A DNA stretch of 10,614 bases from Desulfuromonadales bacterium C00003107 (GCA_001751225.1 MAXT01000020.1:1-10614), one strand, 5' to 3'; shown: positions 1-7,328, counted from the first letter of the stretch. Made by a program: numbers and translations. The notes: generated by a model from the sequence alone, not told the origin.

Positions 1-296
1 GTGCGATGCAGGTGAGGTACTGCCTCGTAATGAACGGTGATAATATCCGCCCCGGCTTTGGCAAAGTCGGGAATATACTGATCGGGATTTTCGATCATCA
101 GATGCACATCGAGAGGCATGTCTGTGACCTTGCGGACGGCCTCCACGATCAGCGGACCGATGGTGATATTGGGCACAAAGTGGCCGTCCATGACATCGAT
201 ATGGACATAGTCGGCACCACCGGCTTCTATGGCGCGAATCTCATCGCCAAGTCGGGCAAAATCGGCGGACAGAATGGAAGGGGCGATCTTGATCAT
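1..296 (-). CDS. rpe: Ribulose-phosphate 3-epimerase, N-terminal part (cut by window edge)
   Basis: Interconverts D-ribulose 5-phosphate and D-xylulose 5-phosphate in the pentose phosphate pathway; a cytosolic metal-dependent TIM-barrel enzyme. The first 98 residues are present, and the rest lies beyond the left edge. The start [13 protein letters not shown] is the family's N-terminal signature, followed by [16 protein letters not shown] (metal-binding His and the catalytic Asp region) and LDVHLMI, all in the usual order. The ATG at 296-294 is preceded by GGAG about eight bases upstream. It is the last gene of the def-fmt-DUF116-htpX-rsmB-rpe series, 86 bases after the rsmB stop, with no convincing terminator between, so co-transcription is likely. 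Identification is very secure; only the C-terminal half is unseen. Confidence 0.95.
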   Translation of the reverse strand, partial: MIKIAPSILSADFARLGDEIRAIEAGGADYVHIDVMDGHFVPNITIGPLIVEAVRKVTDMPLDVHLMIENPDQYIPDFAKAGADIITVHYEAVPHLHR

Positions 297-370
297 GCGT
301 TGCTCCGCTAATAGTTAAAAAACAGGCGTGAATATACGATATCTATCAGAATTGACATCGAGACCCCAGC

Positions 371-390
371 AAAAAAGCTCCTTTAAGCTT
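371..390 (-). other. Weak hairpin plus U-run at the end of rsmB
   Basis: On the minus strand a 5-bp stem (AAGCT/AGCTT, + strand arms 375-379 and 386-390) overlaps the rsmB stop codon and is followed by a run of six T (371-376). The shape is that of a terminator, but the stem is short and AT-rich, so it is probably leaky or fortuitous. rpe most likely remains in the same transcript. Confidence 0.2.
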
Positions 391-1738
391 GGCGACAAAA
401 ACCGACAGCGAAAAAGGCATCCATACCGCCATGGCGATGGGGCATGGTACGCAGCGCGCCATGCTCATCAAACAGCTCCTGCCAGGCGTCCGGCACCTGC
501 GAGCGCAGATCGATCCGCTCAAACTCGGGATGAGCAGCGAGAAAACGCTGTACTACGCCCTCGGTCTCTTCTTGAGTGAAGGTGCAGAGGGAATAGAGCA
601 ACCGCCCACCGACACGAAGTAATGGTGCCACCTGATTTAAGATTGCCAACTGCCGCTCGGCATTGGTTGCTAAGTCTTCCGGCTCCCGCCGCCAGCGGCT
701 TTCGGGATTGCGCCGCAGAGTACCGAGCCCGCTGCACGGGGCATCGACCAGGATAGCGTCAAAACTCTCCTTTTCGAGAAAATCTGGCGCGAAGGTCAGA
801 TCCCAGGCTTTGCAGCTGATCCCCTGAGCGCCGAGTCGCCGAGCGCCTTGTTCTACCAGGGTCAAACGCGGGGCAGAAATATCTAGGGCTACAATCTCGG
901 CCTGATTATCCGCCAGAGCCGCAAGGTGGGTGGTCTTGCCCCCTGGTGCAGAGCAAGCATCAAGCAAACGCTCACCAGGCTGGGGTGCCAACAGATGAGC
1001 GATCAACATACTCGCCTGATCCTGTAGTTGATATGCACCTCGGTCATCGCCGGGTAGACGGCGGGATCCTCCTCCTTCGACAACTACACCTTCGGGGGCA
1101 TAAGCAGTCGCCGCAGCCCGATAGCCGGCGGCGGTCAAGGTGGCGAGAAACTCTTCCCGATCCTGCTGCAAGCTATTGACTCGCACCGTGAAAGGGGCCA
1201 CTTGCAGCATGGCCTCGCCCAGGGCCAGGGCTTCAGCAGGGCCAAATTCCTTCAACCAGGTTTTTGCCAGCCATTTAGGCAGGGACAGCACATGCTGCAG
1301 ATAAGCAAGAGGCGCCTTTTCAGAATCCGGCCAGGGAATACTCTCTCGACGGCGGTCGATACCACGCAAGATGCCGTTGATAAAGCCGGTAGCCCGACTC
1401 AACCCGAGGTGTTTAGCCAACTCCACCGTCTCGTGCACTGCCGCACGGACCGGGATACGGTCGAGAAGCAGGATCTGATAACAACCGAGACGCAACAGAC
1501 GCAACACCGCCGGTTCGACCTTGTACAGAGGCTGGCTGCAACAATGACTCAGAGCGAAATCGATGCGACCGCAGTAGCGCAACACCCCGTAAACCAGCTC
1601 GGTAAGCAGGGCGCGGTCCCGATCTTCAAGTTGGGATGCAGAATTCAATGCTGCATCGAGTGCAATATCGGAAAACATTCCCTCCTCAACCCGAGCCAGG
1701 ATTTCCCAGGCCATTCTTCTGGGATCGTTCTTTTTCAC
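383..1738 (-). CDS. rsmB: 16S rRNA (cytosine-967-C5)-methyltransferase RsmB/Sun
   Basis: Methylates C967 of 16S rRNA with S-adenosylmethionine before 30S assembly. The N-terminal ~150 residues form a NusB-like RNA-binding domain (RRMAWEILARVEEGMFSD, then LLTELVYGVLRY). The C-terminal Rossmann methyltransferase domain carries motif I DACSAPGGKT (about residues 260-269), DAPCSGLGTLRRNPE (Cys335, which resolves the covalent intermediate) and SLCTF with the catalytic Cys385. I chose the GTG at 1738-1736, giving 451 aa, because AGAGGTGA lies just upstream and the next residues (KKNDPRRMAWEI) begin the family match. The frame stays open 23 codons further upstream, but that extension runs through a perfect hairpin and looks non-coding. 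Slightly longer than the E. coli enzyme (429 aa). It lies between htpX and rpe in the def-fmt operon, a common setting for rsmB. Secure. Confidence 0.95.
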   Translation of the reverse strand: MKKNDPRRMAWEILARVEEGMFSDIALDAALNSASQLEDRDRALLTELVYGVLRYCGRIDFALSHCCSQPLYKVEPAVLRLLRLGCYQILLLDRIPVRAAVHETVELAKHLGLSRATGFINGILRGIDRRRESIPWPDSEKAPLAYLQHVLSLPKWLAKTWLKEFGPAEALALGEAMLQVAPFTVRVNSLQQDREEFLATLTAAGYRAAATAYAPEGVVVEGGGSRRLPGDDRGAYQLQDQASMLIAHLLAPQPGERLLDACSAPGGKTTHLAALADNQAEIVALDISAPRLTLVEQGARRLGAQGISCKAWDLTFAPDFLEKESFDAILVDAPCSGLGTLRRNPESRWRREPEDLATNAERQLAILNQVAPLLRVGGRLLYSLCTFTQEETEGVVQRFLAAHPEFERIDLRSQVPDAWQELFDEHGALRTMPHRHGGMDAFFAVGFCRQA

Positions 1739-1742
1739 CAGT

Positions 1743-1750
1743 TCACCTCT
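1743..1750 (-). promoter_or_regulatory. Ribosome binding site deciding the rsmB GTG start
   Basis: The minus strand reads AGAGGTGA here, with the AGAGG core seven bases before the GTG at 1738-1736. It is the only good Shine-Dalgarno sequence near the start of the conserved protein, and it argues against the longer ATG-started frame beginning at 1807. Confidence 0.6.
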
Positions 1751-1773
1751 ATATTCATTATGGTTCCAACGAA

Positions 1774-1799
1774 GCAGGGGCATGTCGCCATGCCCCTGC
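1774..1799 (-). other. Perfect 11-bp hairpin between htpX and rsmB
   Basis: Arms 1774-1784 and 1789-1799 are exact reverse complements (GCAGGGGCATG and CATGCCCCTGC) separated by four bases. In minus-strand RNA the loop is GCGA, a GNRA tetraloop, which favours an RNA-level structure read in the direction of the genes. It begins 26 bases after the htpX stop and ends 35 bases before the rsmB start. No T-run follows on either strand, so it is not a canonical intrinsic terminator. It may stabilise the htpX 3' end, mark an RNA processing point or modulate read-through into rsmB. Confidence 0.55.
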
Positions 1800-1825
1800 A
1801 CTTTCAACTGCTCTACAAACGGTCT

Positions 1826-2665
1826 TCAAAGAACCGTCATGTTTTCTAAGCGCTGAACCCGCTCCGCCATAGGCGGGTGGGTAGAAAACAGAGCGGCCAA
1901 CCCACCGCGACGCAGCGGATTGACAATAAACATATGGGCCGTGGCCTCATTGACTCGCGGCATGGGCCGCTGTCGATTGGCTTCTTCCAGCTTGCGCAGA
2001 GCATTGGCCAAGTTGTGGGGATTGCCGCACATCTGAGCACCGCCGCGGTCTGCGGCGTATTCCCGGGAGCGGGAGATGGCCATCTGCACCAGCATGGCGG
2101 CCAGGGGGCCGAAAATCATCAGCAATATCAGACCAAAGGGACCGCCATCATCATCGTCATGACCGCCTAATCCGCCGAACAGAGCCGTCCACTGAGCCAT
2201 ATGAGCCAGATATCCGATGGCTCCTGCGATAGTGGCGGCGATGGAGCCGATCAGGATATCCCGATTGCGAACATGGCTCAACTCGTGGGCCATGACTCCC
2301 ATCAACTCGTCGCGACTGAGCATGCGCACCAAGCCTTCTGTAGCAGCCACCACCGCATGCTGCGGGTTGCGACCGGTGGCGAAAGCATTAGGAGTGGCCT
2401 GCGGCAAAGTATAAACCTTTGGCATCGGCAAACTGTTACGCTGACAAAGTTCTCGCACCACCTCGAATAGGGTACCGTGTTGCACCTCGCGACCACGATA
2501 CATACGAACGACGATCTTGGCGGAGAACCAGTAAGAGCCGAGGTTCACCACTGCGGCGACAATTAAGGCCATCAAGGCACCGCTCTGTCCACCGAGCATG
2601 CCGCCGGCCCAAACCAGCAACAGGGTCAAAACGGTCATCAGGATCACGGTTCGGAATATATTCAT
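1826..2665 (-). CDS. htpX: HtpX-family membrane zinc metalloprotease
   Basis: Inner-membrane M48 zinc protease that degrades misfolded membrane proteins, with the active site on the cytoplasmic side. The 279-residue protein opens with two hydrophobic segments (about residues 5-22 and 26-48). The zinc motif HELSH follows at 127-131 with catalytic Glu128, then hydrophobic stretches at about 138-156 and 178-197, and the third-ligand motif EYAAD (Glu202). PNAFATGRNPQHAVVA and the C-terminal FSTHPPMAERVQRL are family hallmarks. I chose the ATG at 2665, which has GAGGTG upstream; an in-frame TTG eight codons earlier overlaps the DUF116 stop and is less likely. The gene follows DUF116 with a 20-base gap, inside the def-fmt-rsmB operon. 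No heat-shock promoter of its own is evident. Length is usual (E. coli 293). Confidence 0.95.
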   Translation of the reverse strand: MNIFRTVILMTVLTLLLVWAGGMLGGQSGALMALIVAAVVNLGSYWFSAKIVVRMYRGREVQHGTLFEVVRELCQRNSLPMPKVYTLPQATPNAFATGRNPQHAVVAATEGLVRMLSRDELMGVMAHELSHVRNRDILIGSIAATIAGAIGYLAHMAQWTALFGGLGGHDDDDGGPFGLILLMIFGPLAAMLVQMAISRSREYAADRGGAQMCGNPHNLANALRKLEEANRQRPMPRVNEATAHMFIVNPLRRGGLAALFSTHPPMAERVQRLENMTVL

Positions 2666-2685
2666 TACCTTTGCACCTCGTTTGA

Positions 2686-3477
2686 TCAACGACCGACCAA
2701 ATCGGGAAGGACATGAGCATCGAGGACTGCTTTGACTTCGACCAGATCGATCTCGGTGTTATAGCAAGGCCCCTGTGGTCGGCGGTTAAAAACACCGTAT
2801 ACCGGCAGAGGATAAGCATCGCGAATACCGGCGGTCAGATCCCGTTCACAGGCCACTGCCAGCACAAATCGGGGCCTCGTTTCCATCAGGATCTTTCGCG
2901 CCAGGGTCCCGCCAGTGGCAACGGCAATGGTCACACCACGGCTTTGCGCTAATTCGGCCAAGTCTCCGATGCCACATTTGCCACACCGCAGACACTTGTC
3001 GATATCACCTGTAACCTTGACGGCGCATTCATGCAGTTGTACACAATGAGGCAGAAGAATAATCGCCTGGCTAGCTGGCACCCGCAGTTTGCGGCCCCGG
3101 ATCAGCTGATTGTTGACGGCGATGAAGGAACGCTGCAGAGCATCACGATCAGCACCAAAAAAACGACCGATAAGGATAACAGCCGGCAGCAGATAGCGGA
3201 TGGCCATACCACGTAAACGAACGGAAAAAAACAGATCGCGCCCACTGAATAAAGTTAGGCCGAGCTGCCCTAACGCCAGTAACACCACCAGCACAATGCT
3301 TCCCAGCAGAATACCGAACCAGCGCGACAATGCGGGATGGATATTACCGAACCCCACGCTTGGCACCCACCAGGCCAGCCAAGACACAAGAATCAGCAAC
3401 AAGCCGATAAGCCCGAGCACGGCAAGGAACAACCACGGTGGCCGACAGGACCGGCCATCAAAGGTCCATTCGCTCAC
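2686..3477 (-). CDS. DUF116-family membrane-anchored cysteine-rich protein, function unknown
   Basis: I recognise this as a DUF116 protein; no biochemical role is established. The 263-residue protein has two clear N-terminal membrane segments (about 15-38 and 53-75), a weaker third (about 93-107), and a soluble C-terminal domain. That domain holds a tight cysteine cluster: LLPHCVQLHEC (Cys145, Cys151) and DKCLRCGKCGIGDL (Cys162, 165, 168), then Cys210 in VLAVACERDL and Cys238 in RPQGPCYN. CxxCxxC plus the outlying cysteines suggests metal or iron-sulfur binding, which is inference. VAVACERDL and YGVFNRRPQGPCYNTEIDL are typical of the family's C-terminal half. It starts with GTG one base after the fmt stop, with GGGGGA as ribosome site, so it is translationally linked to fmt. 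Its place between fmt and rsmB is recurrent in Deltaproteobacteria and clostridia, hinting at a tie to translation or envelope upkeep. Confidence 0.85.
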   Translation of the reverse strand: MSEWTFDGRSCRPPWLFLAVLGLIGLLLILVSWLAWWVPSVGFGNIHPALSRWFGILLGSIVLVVLLALGQLGLTLFSGRDLFFSVRLRGMAIRYLLPAVILIGRFFGADRDALQRSFIAVNNQLIRGRKLRVPASQAIILLPHCVQLHECAVKVTGDIDKCLRCGKCGIGDLAELAQSRGVTIAVATGGTLARKILMETRPRFVLAVACERDLTAGIRDAYPLPVYGVFNRRPQGPCYNTEIDLVEVKAVLDAHVLPDLVGR

Positions 3478-3478
3478 G

Positions 3479-4432
3479 TCATTCCCCCAAAATAGTGCCC
3501 GGTGGCAAGGCTCGGCCTCGCAGAAAATCCGCCGCCGAAAGACGCTTTTTGCCAGGCAACTGCAGCTCCCGCACTAAAAGCGTGCCGTCGCCGCAGGCGA
3601 TTCGTACCCCTTCGGGCCCAGCCGCAACGGTCGCTCCGGCATCGGCTCCGGCATCAACACCATCCTCTGGCAAAGTGCTGCCAAGCTTAAGTGTCTCCCC
3701 TTGCAGAGTTGTATAGGCTCCCGGCCATGGGGTCAGGCCCCGGGCGAGATTATGAATGGCCAACGCACTCTGTCGCCAGTCGATGCGTCCATCACCTTTT
3801 TTCATCATCGGCGCATAGCTACTCAACGCATCGTCCTGAGGTTCGGGCCGAAGGGTTCCGGCGCAGAGACGTTGCAGGGTCTCTTCCATAGCCTCGCGAC
3901 CAAGCAATGCCAGACGATCGTGAAGCTCGCCCGCGGTTTCCTCTGCGCCAATTTCGGTGGCCCGCTTGACCAGCATATCGCCGGTATCGAGGCCAACGTC
4001 CATCAGCATGGTGGTCACTCCCGTTACCTGTTCGCCATCGACCACTGCTTTGTTGATCGGCGCGGCTCCCCGATAGCGAGGCAATAATGACGCATGAACG
4101 TTGATACAGCCATACTGGGGGATATCCAGCACGCTCTTAGGCAATATCTGACCGTAGGCAACCACCACTATTAGATCGGGAGCCAAGGCCTTGAGCTCCT
4201 CGACGACAGCAGGATCTCGCAGCTTAAGGGGTTGATAAACAGGTATGCCGTGCTGTTCGGCCAGTTCCTTGACCGGTGGCGGAGCCAGCTTCTTGCCGCG
4301 CCCCCGGGGCCGGTCAGGCTGAGTATAGACGGCGCACAAATCCACACCGACATCGAGCAGCCCCTGCAAGGTGTGTAGGGCAAAGTCTGGCGTGCCCATG
4401 AAAATGGTACGGATATTCGCCGCCTTGATCAC
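3479..4432 (-). CDS. fmt: Methionyl-tRNA formyltransferase
   Basis: Formylates Met-tRNA(fMet) using 10-formyltetrahydrofolate, producing the initiator for bacterial translation. The 317-residue protein has the N-terminal formyltransferase fold: TIFMGTPDFAL, the loop TQPDRPRGRGKKL that contacts the tRNA acceptor stem, INVHASLLPRYRGAAPI (catalytic Asn111 and His113) and MDVGLDTGDM (catalytic Asp149). The C-terminal OB-like tRNA-binding domain follows, with KGDGRIDW and PWPGAYTTL. It starts with GTG at 4432-4430, sharing four bases (GTGA) with the def stop, and AGGAG lies eight bases upstream. Such overlap indicates translational coupling of Def and Fmt, which act at opposite ends of the formyl-methionine cycle. 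Length is typical (E. coli 315). Secure. Confidence 0.97.
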   Translation of the reverse strand: MIKAANIRTIFMGTPDFALHTLQGLLDVGVDLCAVYTQPDRPRGRGKKLAPPPVKELAEQHGIPVYQPLKLRDPAVVEELKALAPDLIVVVAYGQILPKSVLDIPQYGCINVHASLLPRYRGAAPINKAVVDGEQVTGVTTMLMDVGLDTGDMLVKRATEIGAEETAGELHDRLALLGREAMEETLQRLCAGTLRPEPQDDALSSYAPMMKKGDGRIDWRQSALAIHNLARGLTPWPGAYTTLQGETLKLGSTLPEDGVDAGADAGATVAAGPEGVRIACGDGTLLVRELQLPGKKRLSAADFLRGRALPPGTILGE

Positions 4433-4947
4433 AGCTGATGCTCCTGTTGTTGCATAGCTTTTGTATATTTCTTACGAAACATCCCCTTTTTCAACGAAGA
4501 GAGATGGTCGACAAAAAGCAAGCCTTCGAGATGATCAATCTCATGCTGGAAGGCAACAGCCGAAAAGTCTTCGCTGGCCATTTCCTGCAACTGACCCTGC
4601 AGATCGAGAAATCGCACTGTGACCCGTTGCGCTCGATGGATACGGCAGTAGTATTCGGGTACCGAAAGGCAACCTTCTTCCTCAAACTGCTCGCCTTCAC
4701 GGCTCACAATCTCGGGATTGACAGCGATGATCAACTGCGAAGGCTCCCCTTTAGGCGCACAGTCAAGCACAATCAGACGCTGACTGACGCCGACCTGAGG
4801 GGCCGCCAAGCCTACTCCGGGCGCTGCATACATGGTTTCTACCATGTCCTGAGCCAGAGTCTTGATGGTCTCGTCGATTTCGGATATCGGTTGCGCCACC
4901 TGCTGCAACACGGGATCGGGATAGTGTCGAATCGTTAATATTGCCAT
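4429..4947 (-). CDS. def: Peptide deformylase
   Basis: Removes the formyl group from the N-terminal methionine of nascent proteins at the ribosome exit. The 172-residue protein shows all three family motifs in order: GVGLAAPQ (44-51), EGCLSVP (91-97, metal-ligand Cys93) and QHEIDHL (134-140, ligands His135 and His139, catalytic Glu136). The Fe/Zn site is therefore intact. The start is the ATG at 4947, where AILTIRHYPDPVL begins the usual N-terminus and AGGA sits a few bases upstream. An open extension of 32 codons upstream runs through a terminator hairpin and is not coding. It is the first gene of the def-fmt-DUF116-htpX-rsmB-rpe run and overlaps fmt by four bases. A promoter for the run should lie between the hairpin and the start, but I see no strong -35/-10 pair. 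Confidence 0.97.
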   Translation of the reverse strand: MAILTIRHYPDPVLQQVAQPISEIDETIKTLAQDMVETMYAAPGVGLAAPQVGVSQRLIVLDCAPKGEPSQLIIAVNPEIVSREGEQFEEEGCLSVPEYYCRIHRAQRVTVRFLDLQGQLQEMASEDFSAVAFQHEIDHLEGLLFVDHLSSLKKGMFRKKYTKAMQQQEHQL

Positions 4948-5007
4948 GTATCCTGCCAATTTCACAACACCAGAGGGTGTACTTTGTTCGTTACCGATGT
5001 TGGATGT

Positions 5008-5028
5008 AAAAAAGGTCCCAATAGGACC
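5008..5028 (-). terminator. Intrinsic terminator between sucD and def
   Basis: On the minus strand GGTCC, loop TATTG, GGACC is followed directly by six T (+ strand arms 5014-5018 and 5024-5028, A-run 5008-5013). The 5-bp stem is short but GC-rich and has a proper U-tract. It lies 108 bases past the sucD stop and 61 bases ahead of the def start. It most simply ends the sucCD transcript; it could instead sit in the def leader as an attenuator. Confidence 0.6.
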
Positions 5029-5135
5029 GTTATCAAAAACCACCTAACCGTTTAACTACCCCACATCATAGGGCGAACCAAGGCAAAAAGTCAACCTTTG
5101 CGCTTCCTGTAAATAAACTGCAAGCCCCTGTTATA

Positions 5136-6005
5136 TCAGCTTTTTAGTGCTTCAAGAAGGGCTTCGGCCATACGGGCCGGACTGGTTGCAACCTGTACCC
5201 CACAGTCTTGCAGCGTAGCGATTTTATCCACCGCCCGGCCTTTGCCACCGCTGACGATGGCGCCTGCATGCCCCATTCGCTTACCGGTTGGAGCGGTAAC
5301 TCCAGCGATAAATGCCGCCACCGGCTTGCGCATATGGCGCTGAATCCAGATTGCAGCCTCTTCTTCGGCACTCCCGCCAATTTCCCCAATCAGAAAGACC
5401 GATTCTGTGGCCGGATCGTCATTGAAAAATTGGAGGATATCGATGAAACCACTGCCGATAATGGGATCGCCACCAATGCCGACACAGGTCGACTGACCGA
5501 GACCGGCATCGCTAAGTTGCTGTACCGCCTCATAGGTCAGGGTACCGCTGCGGGAGACCACCCCCACCGAACCCGGGCGGTGAATATCGCCGGGCATGAT
5601 GCCAACCTTACATTGACCGGGGGTGATTACCCCGGGGCAGTTGGGCCCAATCAGGCGCATGGTGCTGCCCTGCAGAGCCTGCTTGACCTGCACCATGTCG
5701 CGCACCGGAATGCCTTCGGTGATACAGACCGCCAATTCGATACCAGCCGATGCTGCTTCAAGAATGGCGTCAGCGGCAGCCGGCGGCGGCACAAAAATCA
5801 TCGATACATTGGCCGCTCCGCGTTCAACAGCCTCAACGACGGTATCGTAAACCGGAATACCATCACTACAGGCACCCCCCTTGCCGGGAGTAACACCTGC
5901 AACGACCGAACTACCGTACTCCCGGCAGCGCTGGGCATGAAACAACCCGGCCCGGCCGAGACCCTGAACTACGATCCGCGAATCCTGATTAACTAATATT
6001 GCCAT
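5136..6005 (-). CDS. sucD: Succinyl-CoA synthetase (ADP/GDP-forming), alpha subunit
   Basis: With SucC it converts succinyl-CoA, phosphate and NDP to succinate, CoA and NTP, via a phospho-histidine on this subunit. The 289-residue protein has GVTPGKGG (CoA-binding region), [58 protein letters not shown] (Glu208, which contacts the active-site His) and [14 protein letters not shown] with phosphorylated His246. One oddity: the N-terminal CoA-binding loop, normally like QGFTGSQGTFH in E. coli, reads [12 protein letters not shown], one residue shorter and without the Thr. Every later motif is intact, so the reading frame is sound. The ribosome site is weak (GGAT about nine bases upstream). It follows sucC after an unusually wide 67-base gap in which I see no hairpin. 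A terminator at 5008-5028 closes the pair. Family assignment is secure; exact substrate preference is not. Confidence 0.94.
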   Translation of the reverse strand: MAILVNQDSRIVVQGLGRAGLFHAQRCREYGSSVVAGVTPGKGGACSDGIPVYDTVVEAVERGAANVSMIFVPPPAAADAILEAASAGIELAVCITEGIPVRDMVQVKQALQGSTMRLIGPNCPGVITPGQCKVGIMPGDIHRPGSVGVVSRSGTLTYEAVQQLSDAGLGQSTCVGIGGDPIIGSGFIDILQFFNDDPATESVFLIGEIGGSAEEEAAIWIQRHMRKPVAAFIAGVTAPTGKRMGHAGAIVSGGKGRAVDKIATLQDCGVQVATSPARMAEALLEALKS

Positions 6006-6072
6006 GGGCTATTATCCGTTTCGGAAGCCAGACTATTGACCACAGAACAAGGGCTAGTTATCTCAAAACCGC

Positions 6073-7230
6073 TCAAGAGAGCAGTTCAACGATACGCGCC
6101 GCGCCTTCTCCCAAGCCGTCGGCACAAGTCACATTGAGCCCGGAAGTTGCTAGCAGGGCCTTGCCATCATCGACCTGGGCACCGGCCATGCGCACCACAA
6201 TAGGCAACTGGCACGATGCCGCAGCGGCAGCATCAATAACCCCTTGCGCCACGATATCACAGCGCATAATGCCACCAAATATATTGACGAACACCCCTTT
6301 AACCTCATGGTCCTGAAGAATGATACGAAATGCCTCAGCGATCTTTTCCCGGCTGGCACCGCCTCCAACATCGAGAAAGTTCGCCGGCTGACCTCCGCAC
6401 TCCTGCAGCACGTCGAGAGTAGCCATAGCCAGACCTGCTCCGTTAACCAGGCAACCAATACGGCCACTCATCTTGATATAAGCGATATCAAAACGCCCGG
6501 CCTGCACTTCAAGGGGATCAAGCTGACTACGGTCGAGAAGTGCCTGCTCCTGGGGATGACGAAACAGGGCATTGTCGTCCAAGTTAATTTTGGCGTCCAT
6601 AGCCAACAATTGCCCGTCGACTGTGGTGACCAAGGGATTGATTTCAAGCAGAGAGCAGTCTTTATCCAGAAACAGGCGATAAAGATTGAGCATCAATTCA
6701 ACCGCTGCCTCGCAAACTGAACCCCGCAAACCGAGGGCCAGGGCTAAACGACGGGCCTGAAAAGAGCGTAGTCCCAAACAGGGATCGATAAGTTGCCGAT
6801 GAATCTGCTCCGGAGCACTGCTGGCCGTCTCCTCGATATCGACTCCCCCGGCCGCCGAGGCAATAAGACAATACCGAGCCGCCGCACGATCGAGGGTAAT
6901 GGAAAGGTAAAATTCTCTCTCGATAGCGATGGCCTCTTCTACCAACAAACAGGCCACCGGCAGGCCATTGGGCCCGGTCTGGGGAGTGATCAGGGTAGCG
7001 CCAAGCAGGGGCGTGGCCAATTCGCCAGCCTCTGCAGGAGTTTTTGCCAGTTTCACCCCTCCGGCTTTTCCGCGTCCGCCCGCATAAACCTGGGCCTTTA
7101 GCACACTGGTGCCACCCAGTTCTTTAGTCAGACGCTGAGCCTCCGCGGCAGACACTGCTACGCTACCCCGCGGCACAGGCACGCCATAGGCCCGGAACAA
7201 CTCCTTGGACTGGTATTCATGAAGATTCAT
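6073..7230 (-). CDS. sucC: Succinyl-CoA synthetase (ADP/GDP-forming), beta subunit
   Basis: Nucleotide- and substrate-binding partner of SucD in the citric acid cycle. The 385-residue protein has the ATP-grasp N-terminal half beginning MNLHEYQSKELFRAYGVPVP. VLKAQVYAGGRGKAGGVKLA (nucleotide loop) follows, then the Mg ligands Asn198 (LLEINPLV) and Asp212 (MDAK). The C-terminal half carries CLVNGAGLAMA (Asn263, substrate contact by comparison with E. coli Asn264), ANFLDVGGGA and VNIFGGIMRCD. The segment usually written LDGNIGC reads MSGRIGC here (254-260), an unusual change at a conserved turn. I start at the ATG at 7230, which has GAGGG four bases upstream and the exact family N-terminus; an in-frame start nine codons earlier is less likely. 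A nest of inverted repeats lies 44-98 bases upstream. Length matches the family (E. coli 388). Confidence 0.95.
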   Translation of the reverse strand: MNLHEYQSKELFRAYGVPVPRGSVAVSAAEAQRLTKELGGTSVLKAQVYAGGRGKAGGVKLAKTPAEAGELATPLLGATLITPQTGPNGLPVACLLVEEAIAIEREFYLSITLDRAAARYCLIASAAGGVDIEETASSAPEQIHRQLIDPCLGLRSFQARRLALALGLRGSVCEAAVELMLNLYRLFLDKDCSLLEINPLVTTVDGQLLAMDAKINLDDNALFRHPQEQALLDRSQLDPLEVQAGRFDIAYIKMSGRIGCLVNGAGLAMATLDVLQECGGQPANFLDVGGGASREKIAEAFRIILQDHEVKGVFVNIFGGIMRCDIVAQGVIDAAAAASCQLPIVVRMAGAQVDDGKALLATSGLNVTCADGLGEGAARIVELLS

Positions 7231-7273
7231 GTAGCCCTCGTCCCTACAGAAAATCAAACACAGCTCTGATTTT

Positions 7274-7328
7274 TAGTTTTCATCCGTAAACTACGGATGG
7301 TCACAGCGCCGTTTCCGGATGAAAACTA
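7274..7328 (-). repeat. Overlapping, mutually exclusive inverted repeats between tal and sucC
   Basis: Two inverted repeats share an arm. The long one pairs 7274-7286 (TAGTTTTCATCCG) with 7316-7328 (CGGATGAAAACTA), 13 exact base pairs around 29 bases, and its 3' arm holds the tal stop codon. The short one pairs 7281-7287 (CATCCGT) with 7293-7299 (ACGGATG), 7 bp with a 5-base loop. Because 7281-7286 takes part in both, only one can form at a time. In minus-strand RNA the structure is followed by an A-rich, not U-rich, stretch, so it is not an ordinary terminator. It could be a protein operator (the short form is a 19-base palindrome), an RNA stabiliser for tal, or a switch in the sucC leader. 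Confidence 0.6.

Noticed and set aside
1739..1807. Possible 23-residue N-terminal extension of RsmB from an upstream ATG
   Set aside because: The codons run through the perfect hairpin, match no family sequence, and the GTG at 1738 has a far better ribosome site.
1202..1849. Plus-strand open frame of 215 codons
   Set aside because: Antisense to rsmB and crossing the htpX-rsmB spacer; low-complexity, Gln/His/Arg-rich translation without family resemblance.
4948..5043. Possible 32-residue N-terminal extension of Def
   Set aside because: It includes the terminator hairpin and U-run, and peptide deformylases start at the equivalent of the chosen ATG.
5208..5996. Long plus-strand open frame of 262 codons
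   Set aside because: It lies fully antisense to sucD, shows no recognisable motifs, and is explained by the GC pattern of the real gene.
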